Shown here: piece after piece, positions 1 to 13,626 of the stretch | How the letters are laid out: every line of letters starts with the position of its first letter | Numbering within the stretch: position 1 is the first letter of the stretch | Origin: Amblyornis subalaris | Lineage: Eukaryota > Chordata > Aves > Passeriformes > Ptilonorhynchidae | Reading direction: 5' to 3' | Length of the DNA: 64,000 bases | Assembly (NCBI GenBank): GCA_018881555.1 | Contig: JACAXG010000075.1 | Coordinates: forward strand, 3,454,477 to 3,518,476 | Made by a program: the position numbers and the translations under genes | The notes under the pieces: model-generated | Seen by the model: only the letters and a program-made list of their open reading frames with translations | Database searches by the model: none | Told to the model about the DNA's origin: nothing

Positions 1-2116
1 GGCTGAGTGGCTGCTGCCTGGTTTTGGTTAATGTCAGGAATTGTGCTGGTGGGAAGCGAGTCCTGGGGTGGGACCGTGCAGTCCCTGTTGTGCCTCAGCA
101 CAGTTCAGAGCATACTTCAGATGCTGCCTCTGCAAAATGATGAAATAAACTTCCGCTTTTCCCAGCAAAATGCCTGTGGTATCCAAACATCATGGAGTTG
201 TTTTAGTCCATCTTTAGTTAACAATAACAAGGGTAGTGCAGAAAACAGGGCATGGAAATAGAGAGCTGAGCCCCATCTATCCTCTGCTGTTGGAGGGTGG
301 GAGGAGGTAGGGAAGCATGGAAAAGAGGAAAACAGCTTTGCCTGTGCCTGTTTTGATACTGAAGAGCTCTTTCCAGTGATTTGAGAAGGGGGTGGGGAGA
401 GAACCAGATGCTCTTAGGAAGTTCATACCATTGTTAATAATGTAATTCACAGATGGTGGTGAAGGCCTTGAAGAGGCTTTCATGCAGTACTTACGCTCTG
501 TAACAGATCATCACATAAGGGCTCACAAATAGAGATGACTTAATCCCAAGGATGAGTCTACAGTGATCTATTTGATGGTGGCCCTGCAGATCACTGCAAC
601 CTTTTTAAACAGTTAAGAGCCTTCAGGATCCCTGAATGTTGAGCACTAGAATTGGACCAATCCCTAATTAAATTGCCGGGATAAAACGTTAGTATAGCTT
701 TGAGACTTTCCCAATGAAAATGGCTCTTATGAAATTAAAAAACAGGTTCCTTGGTCCTGGTACAGAAATNAATACAGATAAGGTATGTNTTCACCGTTTG
801 TACAGTGACATCTTGTTAAGAGGCAGTTCTGCTTTTATTTCCATTTGTCTGCTTGGAGCTGGAAGCAGAGCTTGGGTATGTTCCGAATAGCTGTCGATAT
901 TTTGTGACAGCTAAGGAGGATTGTGCCTTGCATGTCCTCTTGTTGAGAAAGAAATCACTCCTACCTACAAGCTTGATAGCAAATGAACAGGCTGCTGGTT
1001 TTCAGACATGTAGAATCAGAAGAGATTTAGCTCAAGTCTATGCAATTAAATTCAATATTTGTGAGAGGCTTATTGTTAAGGTCTTCACTGGCTGCTGGTC
1101 AGCTTTTTTATCTGCTGTAAGCTATGTAACTACAAGTATTTATCAGGGACTTGTAAGCAATACTGGCTTGTATGTGTAGCTCTAGAAATCAAAAGTTTCA
1201 AATAACACGAGAACTGATCTTGGCTTTGTTTTTTGTTGCTCTCTTTTCAAGTGCAGCTTCTCCTTTCCTAAGAGACATTCCCATTGTGGGTTTTATTATT
1301 ATTCTTAACTTTAAGTTTAAATTGAGTTGAGTAAATTGACTTCTTGTGATGTTTGTCATGTGATGGTTCATGAGCCCTGAAGAATGTGCTCCTGTGACTT
1401 CAGCCATGTATTTGCCCATACCAGTGCAGGCTGTATCATGTGTTCTTGTTGCTCTTGCATTTTGAGCTAAGTAGTGGAGGGGGTTGGGAGAGGAAAAAAG
1501 GGGAACTATTTCAGGGCTAAGCTACCAGAAATTCTCAGACTACTTAATTTGTGACCTTGTTCCCTAGTTAAATGCAATCCAGGATTTTCTTCCTCTTCCA
1601 TAGTTTCACAGAAATGTTTTCTGCATTAGAAGCTGGGTTCTTCTCTTACTATCCTTGTTAAAAACCAGGAAAACCCAACGCTTTGGTAAAAGAAATATCT
1701 TGACATCTTGGGGGAAGAGATTTTTTTAATTCTTGGTGGGTGGGTGTGCTTTAACTGAGAAAGTTAGAAACGGTCTGATCCACGTTTTTTGCACATATCA
1801 ACTGTGGCATCTGTAAAGCAATGTCTTTATTACTGCAGTAAAATGAACAAAGTTCAAATGACCGTATCTGTGCCAGAAATTTACTGTTTCTCCGCAATGG
1901 CTAAAGTTTTGAAGCACTAGAAGTGCTGTCAGTGAGCCTGTGTCCAGCTGCTTGTCCCACTGCCTGCCTGTGATGTCTGTTTCCAGTGGAAGCAGAGCCC
2001 TCCCAGGACTGAGGGCTCACAAGGTCAGAATTCAGATTAGGTTTGTTTTAAGCAGCACTTTCCAGCATTTGGGCATCCTTCTATTTATTTTCCTGACACT
2101 ATGTAATGCTGCTTTA

Positions 2117-2182
2117 GAGATAGATAGATGAATAGATAGACAGATAGATATACACACACACAAACATACATATATGTATATG
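2117..2182. repeat. Compound microsatellite (GATA)n/(CA)n/(TA)n
   Basis: Imperfect tetranucleotide repeat of the type tagatagatgaatagatagac, running into tacacacacacaaacatac and then tatatgtatatg. The copies are interrupted, so it is probably moderately stable. It lies in intron 1 with no visible link to a functional element. Confidence 0.9.
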
Positions 2183-5100
2183 TGCTGTTCAGTCCTCTGC
2201 ATTTCCCCCTTTGCATTTGTGTAAATCGTGTTTCAGCAGAGCTGTACTCTATACAGTTCTCATACTATTAGGGATTTTTTGTAGTTTTTATGTCTGCATG
2301 GGCTAAGCATTTCTTTAGATTTGAATCCAACATCAAAGTAACATTGGTTTAATACAGTGTTTTTATATCACCTTTTTTCCTCCAAGTTGGATTTTATTTT
2401 CAGCTCTGACTCTCTTATTTTTGCTGCATAATTTGAGGCTTTTTGCTTGCTCTTCACATTGTTTTAAAAAAAAAAACAACCCACACACAAAACTCTGTTT
2501 TCTTTAGCTCATACAGTATTTCCACTTGGCTCAGAAGATGTGGATTTGTGAGCTGAGGGAATCCTCGTTTGGCTGGTCACCCAAGCTTTCTTCAAGAGCA
2601 TTAGAAGGATCTACAGCTTAAGTTCATCAGAGGGCTGACCTGCTCTGGTTTTAATGAGATTTATTATACCTGTACCTCTTGGATTCTGTGGTTTTGATCT
2701 TCAAAATGATCTGAATAAACCTGTAAGTGAAATCAAAACTGTTGACAGAAAACTGACTCTACTCAATCTGCCCTGTGTTAAGATTATTGATTTTTGGAAT
2801 TAAAATAATACCCGTTGTGGCATTGGCATGAAACTTCTCTGTGGTGTTTGGCAAAATGCTTGTATCCATGCTTTGCTTCTTAACTCCTCCAGTCCCCCCT
2901 CTCAGAAAACCACACTGATCAAACCCTGATATCGCAGCCCAGGCTTGGAGAGGGTGCAAGAAACAAATGTGGATGTAGGAGTTGATGGATGATTGTGTGT
3001 GAATGTTATGGATACAGCTGCATTCCTAACACATGCAAGAGAGATTGGGAGGGGTCGGTCTTGGCCAAACGTAAATGTGTATTTTCCCTAAAACTGCCTT
3101 TGTTTTTCATGAAAGCTTGACAGCATTTAGTGATTTGAGTTTTGTCAGCTTAAAAAACCTGAGAGTTCTCAATTTGCTCCAAAATGAGTTCCTGTGAACT
3201 TGCAGCTTGTCAAATATCTGTGGTCCTCCAGGGCCTGGAAGGGGATCCAGAGGCACCAGAGGGGTGTAGATGTGCACTGGTTATGGTTGAGTGAAGGCAG
3301 CTCTGGGGAGCAACACGAGCAGGGAAAGTCGTGTCTGGANTGAGAGTATCTGGGTCAGCCTCCTCCAGAGCTGCAGGACACGTGAGATGCTGCTCTAGTC
3401 TGCTTTAACGTCTTTCGGTTTGGTGACTTCCACGGGGGTTTAACACAGCCCTAGAAGATGCAGGTTGACAGGCCTGCAGCAGACGTGGCCAGTGAACACA
3501 GAGATTTGACTTGTTCCATCAAGATTTGGCAAGCCTGATGACTGGGTGAGCTCTGGAGCTGTGAAGAAGAATGTGGCCTGTCAATAACAGAACTCATCGA
3601 CTTTCCTGTGCTGGCAGTGGGACTTTGGACATGCAGCACTCAAGTCTGAGACAAATACATCGCTGGGTGTAACGCCTTTCCTTTTTTTTTATTTGTACCT
3701 ATTAATGGAAGCAGAGAGCATAATGTAATCTTAAAATAGCTACTCCNTGAATGCAGAAACATTCCACTTCTGACTAATCGGCCATTCAGAATGAGCATTT
3801 AAATGTGCACCAGAGACCGAGTGGCGGCTTTCCATATCCGCGTGAATGGAGTTCGAAACGTGCTGCAGTGCAGAGCTGGGNAGGCTCCTTGCTTTGTCCC
3901 CTTACCCCATACCTCCTCACCTCAGTGGGACTGCTTTACCCTGGGAGGCAGAATGCATATCCTGCTTGCTGCCTCTTTGGTTAGGCAGCAAGCTGAGGGG
4001 GCTGTTCATTCTCTCTACTCTCCAAACTGAGGATCTTGGAAGCACTAGGCTGATAAACAGTCCTNAAAACCAGATTTCTCTTTCTCTTGGTTGTGAATGA
4101 CCAGGAACACAAAGAGCTTATGGTCCAAGTCCTGGCTCTAGTGCACGGCTTGGAGAGCTTGGCAAGCACCAGGGAGCCCATGTGCAGTGTTTTGACTCTG
4201 GCAGGCGTTGCCTGCTGCCCCAGAGCCTCTGGCCCAGCTTCACAATGAGAGTAAGACACACAGATAAACACGGGGGCTGCAGGGGCAGGATCCGTGTGGT
4301 CTGTTGTGTCACTGACCTGAAACCTGTCCCAGCTTAAGGATTTCTCTTGAAGCTGCTCGCTGCCTCTCCAGGGGGTGGTGACAGGTTACACAGGGCTCTC
4401 TGCCAGGGCACAAGTGAATTAGAAGTGGGTAGGGTCTCTCACCTGTCACACATTCACTTGCCCTGGCTTTCTCTGCACTATAGGACAGAATAGGCAAGAC
4501 TCTTCTTGGGATTCCTCTGTGCGTTCACTGGGTGTGTTTTGGTTTTTCTACAGGGCAAATACACATCTTCTCTGGGTCAGACTGTTGACATTTTGTGTGT
4601 AGTGAGACCGTCCTCGTGCTTTGCATGTGCCGGACTGTGTATGGCACTGGCCTCTCCTGGCAGGCTGAGTGCTGAGGGTGAGGGCTGGCTCCCTGCTGCC
4701 TTCGCTCTCCTGCCTGCGGGCTCAGTGCCAAGGGAGCTGCCTGGGCCAGACCAGCCGGGCAAAGTCTGCAGAGGTGATTTTCTTTCGCTGATCCGTGTTG
4801 CTTTTCCAAATCCCACATGGCCTATATGGCTATAATTGTAGCTCATTTAGAGCTGACCTCAAAGGCAAGTTCTCCTTTCCTCCCAAAAAAGGGAGGTTTT
4901 CACATAAGGGTTTACTCTGGTTTAAGGCTGCTTTATCTTAGTATAGCATAAACCTGTTTCTAGTTATCTTAAGGCAGAAAGCAACTGGGGGATTTGGATT
5001 GGACTGGATGATTGATTCCTGCTGATTTAAGCAATCCATGAGGAGTGCCTTTTGCCCTTACCTAGCTAATCTTGATTTCCTTTTCTGGCACAGGCAGCAG

Positions 5101-7624
5101 CAAGTACTTTATGCTATCTCTTGCAGTGGGACAGAGTTCTGGGAAGTGCCATGCTCCAAGCATTGGCTTCTGCAGCTCTGCTCTTCAGGTGGTTATTTAT
5201 GCAAGGCACTAGCCAAAGGGAAAGGAGAGTTTTAACTGGATTAACCTCAAGAAGAGAGTGTGGGGATTTAGGGATTAAGGAACGCAAAGCAGCCAGCAAT
5301 CACTGACTTAAAATCTGCTGTAAGAGAGCCAGTCACTATAGAGTGGGAATACAGTCCTTCCTTACCTGCAGAGTGTTGAGATTGGCAGTGTTTTTACCTT
5401 TGAGATCTTGGAGAAGATGGTCTTAAGGCTGCAGAGTGTGTGTAGGGTGTTTTCTCTGAAGACTTGTGTATTGAAGGGAAACTCTTTAAGAAAAAACTAG
5501 TGAAGCACTGAGTGCTCAGATGAGGTCTCAAACCTGGCACTCGGAAGGTATGTTGGTGGTTTGCTCCAACATAATGAGAACATCTGGTTTCCATAGACTT
5601 GCAGCTCTTCTAACTTCATGCACTCCACTTTTACACCTTCTACCCTTGCCTTAAAGTGTTTCTATCGTCCCATATATTTTTTTTCCACTGATGCTGTTAT
5701 GTATCCCCTGCAGGGAAAATCCTGGTAGATTACTGGATTGATAGAAAGATTTGGAGGCGCGGGAGAGATCAACAAAAACCTGTTACTAAGGAGACACGAG
5801 TTTTAGCATTGAGTCTCTAATGGCCAGTCTGCCGAAGGGGAAACAGATGGCACAAAGGAGGCTGGGATTATACAGACAAGTACCACAGGGCTGCAAATCT
5901 GATACATCCATTGAACTTCCTGGGGTCAGGCAAATCCAGGTTTGTGCCAACACTAATGTGGTTCCTTTGCCTTTGGCACCGTGTTTCTGTCCTTCTGTTA
6001 AAGTCTGTTCTGGACAGTGGGCTTCTGCCTCAGCCGTTCCTGCTCCAGGGAACAGCCAGGTTGGCACAGAGTGAGGGCAAGTGGCTGTACAGAAGTGTGT
6101 CCCTTTGACAGGTCAAGCTGTACCCGCTGCCAGTGGTGCTCCATTCCTGAGAGGGGGAAGTAACCAAACGTAACCCTGCATTCTGCTTGAGTACAGCTTT
6201 TCTCCTGTTACTGATGCACTCGTGTAGAAAAGTGACTTCTATCCTGGGAGAAGGGGAGGATGGATGGTGGCAGCAGTTGCTCCTGGCTTTTGACACAGCA
6301 TGGCCTTTATTGCAATATAATGTTTCGCAGAGGCTTATATTTCAGGAGTGATGCTCCCAGCTGTGTGCTGCTCGCTGGGCGCCTGCTTCTCTGGCTCCTG
6401 CCTGCTCCAGAGAGACGTGACANGACACTGCTGGTCTGGACTGAGCAATGGGTAAATAAGCAAAGGCACAATTCATCCTGGCTGAGGAGAAACAGTGCTG
6501 GAGCCACTTTTGCAAGAGGCTAATTAACATCTGGTTTTGTATTTAACTTTCAAGCTCTGGAGAGGGTTGCAGTAAACAGGACACTGATTCGTTAATAGTA
6601 GGAGAGTGCTAAATGACTACAGTGCTAGAATTAATAGCTTGACAGCATATCCTCTTCTCCTTTTCTCTCTTCCCACAGCAATTTGGACTGATACCCAAAT
6701 AAACAATAACAAATAGATTTTTGGAGGAGCTGGCTGGGAGAAATAACAAAAGTCAAGGGGCACTCATTATGCAACATTGTTCTGCTCATATTTGACTCAT
6801 CCAGAAAACCCTGTACTACTCCCCAGCTTTATTTTCCTTTTTCTTTTTTTTCTCCAGCCTCTGTTGAGGAGGTGTTATATTTGCTGCCTCGGTTTTGGTC
6901 CCTCAGAAACTCCTTATACCCTTGGGTCTCCAGTTGCTGTAGGCACGGAGGGCTGGAAAAGTGTAGGCAGAACTCTACTGTAGAGAAACAGCGTACAAGA
7001 ACCTATAAATCAGCTTGTATCAGGCAAGAAGGTTGCTCTGGCTTTAATTCCAACCACATGAGACTAATACCTGGGTGCATTTTGTGAAGAAGTGAGTGAT
7101 TCTGAGTAGTTTATAATGGTTATGTCCCAGTTCTGGTAGCAGTGGTCCCCTGCCAGAAGTAGGGCAGCTGGGAGGCTGTTTTGCACCCCAGGGACAGCGG
7201 ATGTGAACAAGGAGTACACTCTGTACCTTGTGATTCTCTCTCCAGCGTCTTGCCAGGGAATATCTTCAGGCGTTCCGTTCCCTCTGCTCTCCACATACTC
7301 TGCTTTGTGTCCTGCATGCACACAAAGCTGTCCCAGCAATTCCTTTTGAAGTTTTGCCCGAAACACTCGGGGTTTTTCCTTACCCAAATGGAGGCTAGAG
7401 GTGAAGAGACTTTGCTGCCAATTCCTCTTCTGATCTAGAGTCTAAACTCCTGCTGTTAAAGCTCTACCAGCCACTTCTGTTCTAGATATGTCACTGCAAT
7501 AGAGCAGAGCCTCCCCGGCTGTGCTCCTGCTTGAATCCAGGGTTACGCAATCGCAGCCTGCGAGTGCCAACGCAGATGCTGCTGCATCCAGACACGCTGC
7601 ACAATGTAGTTGCTTGGATACCCT

Positions 7625-7635
7625 CCCCCCCCCCC
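7625..7635. repeat. Homopolymer C11
   Basis: Eleven consecutive C residues inside ccctccccccccccc, in intron 1. Runs of this kind are prone to length error in sequencing, so the exact length should not be trusted. Confidence 0.85.
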
Positions 7636-10600
7636 ACAAATGCTAGGTAATAATTTGCAACTTATGATTATACCGTTGAACACAGATTCAGGTTAAGCAC
7701 TGTAAAGAATTTGAAATATTAATGATTTCCTCCCTGCTTTTTAAAGGTTGAGCATTGTGGAATTTGAAAAGACTGAGTGTTGCTCTGTTCCCTTTTCAGA
7801 GTCTTTATTTCATCTTCATAAGTGTTAAATAAGTTCCCTCTTTGAGAATATCTTTCATCCAGAAAATCATCTCTTAATTATTGTTGCAATATTCCGAGGG
7901 CCCTGAGTGGCCTGGCTGCTGGTGCTTAAATTTGGGTAGGTCACAAAGATTTCTGTGCTGCTCCTAATTCTCTGTGTTGTGCATTCCTTACGTCAAGAGG
8001 AGATTTGACAAGGACTTGCAGGGATTGGATCTCGGAGGAGCTGAGTGGGTGAGAGTCTCCTGTAGCATTCTGGCAGGGAGAAGGATGCTTTTGTGTTACA
8101 GGCAGCCCCTGGGCTCTACAAGCTGGCGTGGGGTGAAGGTGCAGCTGAAACGTGTCTCAGAGGTGGCTGCNTGTGCTTTCATCTCTGGTGTTTGAGGGAA
8201 GCTGTCAAAATGAAAAACCTGTGCCTGGTTATGCTGCTGCTGACCAGGAATTAGACTTTTAACAACAAGGCTGTTCAGGCACAGCTTCACTCTGTGTGCA
8301 CATAGCTAGGAGGGGTATCTAAATAGCTCTATTCTTGTTCCNTTATGGGAATAATATATTTTGTGTATGTTGCAGGTGGATCAGCATTGCTTTAGTGACC
8401 CTACTATACATTCTGGAAAAAGTCAAATCTCTGGAGTTATAACTTGATCAGAGCCCTAGAATAACTCCCTGATTTTTGATGGAGATAACTGCTGCAGGGA
8501 TACAAATGAGCATGCACCAAGGTAAACTGGATGCTAACAGGAAGATGGCTGATTGCAAGACAAAGACCCTTCCCTTTGCCGTGTACCTCCCTTCCTTCCA
8601 CCCTCCTCCTCCTAAAATAGCCTTTCAGCATGAGTGAAAACCAAGTATTTTCCATTTTTAAAAACACTTTTAAATGTTTGTTCGTGTCAATGGGAAAGTA
8701 ACTTAAACCAGAAGCTGGTGGTGTGCATCTGCCGTGTCCGATCTACGTCCTTATTCCTTGATAAAAGATTATCAGCTGCAGTTCCAGGTCTCCAACTTGC
8801 CTGCATATGGCTCATTAGCCAGTTTGCTTTTCAGGCTCCTTCAATCTTGTTTCATTCGACCTGCCACTTTTTTAATGCAGCAGTTGAGAAGAGTCTCTCT
8901 CTCCAGCTGGAAACAGGCCCAGCTTCTGAGGTGAAGATGTCAGCCCTGTGGGTGAGGAGGTGCATGGCCGCAGCTGCTCTGGAAGCTCTCGAGGGCATTG
9001 GGAGGTTGAGTAAGGTCTGTGTGTTAACAGGTAGTGACTGGAGAGGGTCTGAGGTGTGAATGTCCATCCTGCATAATTGCAGAGGGACAATTTCATGCAT
9101 GTAAATGTGTCAGCCTGCATGAGTGGGTAATGAACGGCTGCTTGTTGTGGTAACCTGTGGAGCTGGGATTTCATTTTAATCACAGACTGTTGGTTGTGTA
9201 GCAGCCCTGCCCCGAGATTCACCAGTGTACACATGCATATCTTTTACTTGGTCTTAGTCAAACTATACCCATGACGTCAGCAACAGTTCCCAGTATGAAA
9301 ACTGGAGTTCCAGTGCCTGTGTTTATACAGCAAGTGAGTTTTCTTACGCTTGGCCCATCACCATAAGCACTTGTTATTGTTCTAGGGAAGCAAATGCTCC
9401 TAGATTCTAAGATTTCCAGCAGACAGTGTCATTAGTTTTGCCTAAAAGGAGATTAAGCAGGTACCTTTAGGGTTTTGGAAGACATTAAATCCAGCAAAGC
9501 ATCATAATTACGTTAAATACCTGCCTTTTCTGTCATACTTGCAGAGTGCTGAAAGGCCTTCTGAATGTCAGGGGGAAAGTCTATTCAGGGAGACAATAGT
9601 TTTGCTGGTGTGTCTCTGTAAGTGGCTAAGATGATGGGCTGCTACACAGTTTCAGAGAGAGAACTTAATACACCTTTGGTGTAGGAATATTTAATGTGAA
9701 TATGTATCTACAATGTTTGTATTCTTTTTTTTTCCCTTAGGTGGGTCTCTCATTAAAGCAAAAGCTGTTGTACTCCCTATCAAGCAGGCTGATTTCACTG
9801 CAGAAATTCAGTTGACAGTAATCTGCTTTTTAATCTGTTCTTGTGGGGTAGTGTAGCAGGCTGTGTCACACTGTATTTCTCATCCTGACTCTTGTTGTAC
9901 CAGTTGGAGGCTTGTAATTTTTTGTCTTCAAGTGTTTAGGTTTTAGTTCTGCAGTTTTTAGTGAGTGCTAATCTAAACAAGGTTTGCATAAATCTCTGCT
10001 CCAGCGGGAAGATGAAAGCTTTGATAAGGAACTTGTTTTTTTCTCTCTCCCGAGCAGGAGCACAATGTCTTTGACCTAAATATACCAATTACTTACATAG
10101 CAAAGTGATACAGAAAACAATCCAGAAGGAATGCCAACCTCTGAATGAACACTTGGCTGCAGAAAGCTACTGGCTATGTGAAACCTCAAATCCAAAAGAA
10201 ATGTGAGGAGGAAAACAGCATTCATTCAAAACATTTCATGCAAATAGTGAGGGGTGAGAGAGCAACGGCTGGAGAAATGNTTGTTTATCCCTTTATCCCT
10301 ATGACTCTGGAGAGGTAAAAGCACTATGCAAAACACAGTGCAGTTCTCCCCTTTCCCNTTTGTGGCCTCGTTTGCTCAGCTTTTTGAAGAACTTCAATGT
10401 CAAAGGCCTCCTGTTAGCAGCTTCTATTTTAAAATGTGTTTGATGGCAAATGTAAGTATTAGAAAAAGTAGCAGTTGAGCTTCCCCTCTAGAGCATGCTA
10501 GGTGACTTTATGAATTAGTTTCATAATTTTTATTCATGGTTAAGGTTAACTATCTCCAGAGACCAAGGGACTCTGAAGTGAACTGGTTTTCAGTTCAGCT

Positions 10601-12660
10601 TTGAGACCTGTCCTCTATTAGTGAGTACTTGCACATTGCTGCCATGTTGATGAGTAAATTGGTTCACACAAACTGCTGCAGATTTCTGGTTGGTTTCCTT
10701 CTCCATGTTGCAGCTGTGGAACTTGCAGACTTTGGCTGCCTGTTTTTTTGGTGGTCAAATCACCCTTTTTAGTACCAAACTGCTAGTAGACNTCATCAGA
10801 CTAGAAATGGTACCTGTTACGGTGCTGCGTGTCCCCTCCAACCCCAGAAGCTCTNGCTGGTGAATTTGTATGTAATCTTGGGCTTCTTGCAAGAAAAACA
10901 GGAACCTTTTATCAACCCAGGTTTTGGAGTCAGCCCTTGTTTCATTTTCCCAGGCATTGTTGTTGCTGGCACTTCAGCCATACTGCAAATGCAGCATGTG
11001 TGGGCTTTTTGCTCACATAGTTTATTTAAGAGATTGATACAACTCAGACAACTGCAGGAAAGTCCCTCTGCTACAGAAATGTGTAATAAATATTTGGCAA
11101 TCCAACTCGAACATTTGTCTTGCTTTGTTCCAGCAGATGATTTGAGATTATTGATAGGACCAGCTTTGTGCAGGGTCTGCTGTTGAACAGGAATCTGTCA
11201 AATATTTCATCTTGGAAGGCACTGAACTTCAGTTCTGTGTGATGTCCATGCACAGATCCTGAACCCTTGGACTTCACAGGCCTCTACTGAGTTGCTTCTT
11301 TGGGCATTTAGTGCCAGTTCCGTGCAGATGTTGGATACCCCAGGGCATCTCCACTGTCACCACGTGTCTGTCAGGAGTTGAGCCCTAAGGAATCCGATCG
11401 TCCGCTGGGTGCTCTTAATCTCTCTGTGCCTTGTGTTGCATTAGAGGAGAGGCTGTGGCTGCAGCAGTGGCACCCTCTGCAATACTTGACCAGACTGGGT
11501 TATCCATGCATTGGGAAATAGTTGTGGGAGGGTGGCTTTTGTACTGACTTGCTTAATATTTGCTGGCACACAAGGAGAGCTCCCGTGTGGAGAAGTGTGC
11601 AGTGCTCTGTGTGGCTGCAGCCCAAACAAAGGGACACTGGGACACTGGTGGATGCTGTGAAAGGAGCATTTGCATGGTTTAACAACTGGATCAGTGCCTG
11701 GATGCACAGCCTCTGATTTGACTGAAGCAGCTGCCTTCTTCCCAGCAAAGGTCATGTTCGGCTCAGAGGCACTTAGTGTGTGTTTGAACAACTGGGCAGG
11801 ATCTAGCCAAGGATAGAGTAGGCAGGGAACTGGGAGACTGCTCATTTGATTACAATCCTTTGCTTTGTAGTACCTCCTTTGAGACTGAGTCCAGAGCTGT
11901 CCACGTGGTGGAGGTTTGACCATGCTAAGTGAAAAGCCCCTCTGGTGGCCTGGCTGCATCTGAATGTTGCTGTGTGTTTGGGGGATCTACATTGACTGAT
12001 TTTCTGTTGTGTAAATAAGAAGCCAAGATTTAGAAAATGGAGGAGGCCAGAGACGTTCTGAAGTGTTCACCTTACAGCTACAAGCAAAATGTTGACTTGT
12101 GGGGTGAAAACTGTCTAAATTGTTGGTGCTCTCTGGATATTGCTGGCTGTGGCCACTCCTGATAAAAACACTTCCCAGGCATTGTCTATACAGTCAGGTA
12201 TGTTGGCATAAAATCATACGTAGCCAGCAGTTATTAAATGGGAATTCTTTTAAGGTTTGAAAGATGTATTTTTAGGGTGTAGTCTGTGTGAAATGTTCTC
12301 TGGTTAATAGAAATGTAGTGATCATTAGGCGCATGACTTAGGCTAATAATCATATCTTACAGTACAAGAACTTGCTGTGATGTTCCTGATGTTAAATCCA
12401 GGCAGACAGCTCTAGTCCCTGTATGTAAGAGTGGAGATTGAATCTTGTTTATCATTACATCAGTCTGCAAAAAGGAGATTTATAAGAGCAGAATTGTTTG
12501 CGTGACATGGAGTGACTCCCATTGTATAGAACAGAACAGCACTCCAAAATTTCTCTCCTCTCCCTTGCCCTTTTGATGACAGATAGTTGGCAGTGGATCA
12601 AAGCACAAACAGGATTAATGTTTTGCATATTCTGTCCTACGTGGCCTGAAAGGAGCAGAG

Positions 12661-13626
12661 ATGGAATTTTTCATCTTTCACTTTAAACTGCATTTAATAT
12701 CGTGGCCTAGTTTAGAGCTATGCGACTCATTCCTTCCATTTCCCCTGAGGCCTGTCTTTCTGGTCAAGGAAAGCAGGGCATGTCTCCCTCTGGAGCTCAT
12801 CAGTGCTGCTCAGCTTCCTCCTCCGTGCAGGCTGGTGGAGGAGGCTGGTTTGAGGCTGGAGCAATCCAGCATCAGGAATCTCCAAGGAGTGTTCGTGGAA
12901 GCTGCCATCTCTTGGGTCTGTCCCTGTGGTCACATCACAGGTGCTGCAGGGCATGGGGAGCCTGGGCTGGGGCAGCATCCAAGGTTTTTGACACCACCTG
13001 TGCAAAGGCAGCTCAGAAAGCTGGAGTGGTGTCCCAGGTCACACCTCCGAATGGCTGGGTTCACCATCCGAGGATGCTCTCCGAGCATGTTCCCTCTCAA
13101 AGATGTCCTCAGAAAGGAATGTTTGATCCGCGTCTTGGCTGATGAGTACTGGCAGCAGTGCTTCTTCGTCTTGGGAATTACGCTGAAAATGGCGAGAAAG
13201 CGTGAAGGTGCTGGTTTTAGGGGTCGTGGGTGTGCTGGAGTCGTGTCCCACTGGAGCCGTTTCCTCGCTGGAGCTGCACCTGAGCGGGCACATCCCTGTC
13301 CTGCCCCCCCCTCTAGCGGGAAGAAGCGTCATTGCAGCCCGTGGGGCTCCAGTCGCTGGGATTTGGGGGATGTTTTGGAGCTGCAGGATTTCTCAGTGAC
13401 CAGAGCACAGCGGGAATGGCAGCATGGCCTTGCGGTGGGATATGTGAAATACGGGAGCACTGGCTCTTCTTTCACGCCTTCTGTCCTTGTTCTCATGGAT
13501 GCATTTGCAGAGGGGACAGTTGATAGGGTGAAGATGGTTCAGATACCTGAATCTGACCACTGTAGACCCAGGACAAAACATGAGGCCCAGGGAGGGAGTA
13601 GGCTGCAGGCTGGTCAGAGTTGCTGA
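12661..13626 (+). other. Long open frame of unknown status within intron 1
   Basis: A 321-codon frame (ATG to TGA) in a locally GC-richer part of intron 1. Its translation contains no domain I recognise. It begins with a hydrophobic stretch (MEFFIFHFKLHLISWPSL) and is then rich in Gly, Pro, Arg and Cys without pattern. Antisense frames at 12727-13005 and 13039-13332 are also open, which suggests stop-codon depletion from base composition rather than coding. It is not listed as a gene. It could be chance, part of a lncRNA, or a relic of an unrecognised mobile element. Confidence 0.3.

Noticed and set aside
4977..5040. Possible second CR1 3' end (ggattggactggatgattga)
   Set aside because: The short match to the ggttggactagatgatc motif is not followed by the cttccaacc and attctatg tail, so it is too weak to call.
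11441..11959. 172-codon minus-strand ORF
   Set aside because: Composition is random-looking, no family is recognised, and another minus frame and a plus frame are open over the same bases.
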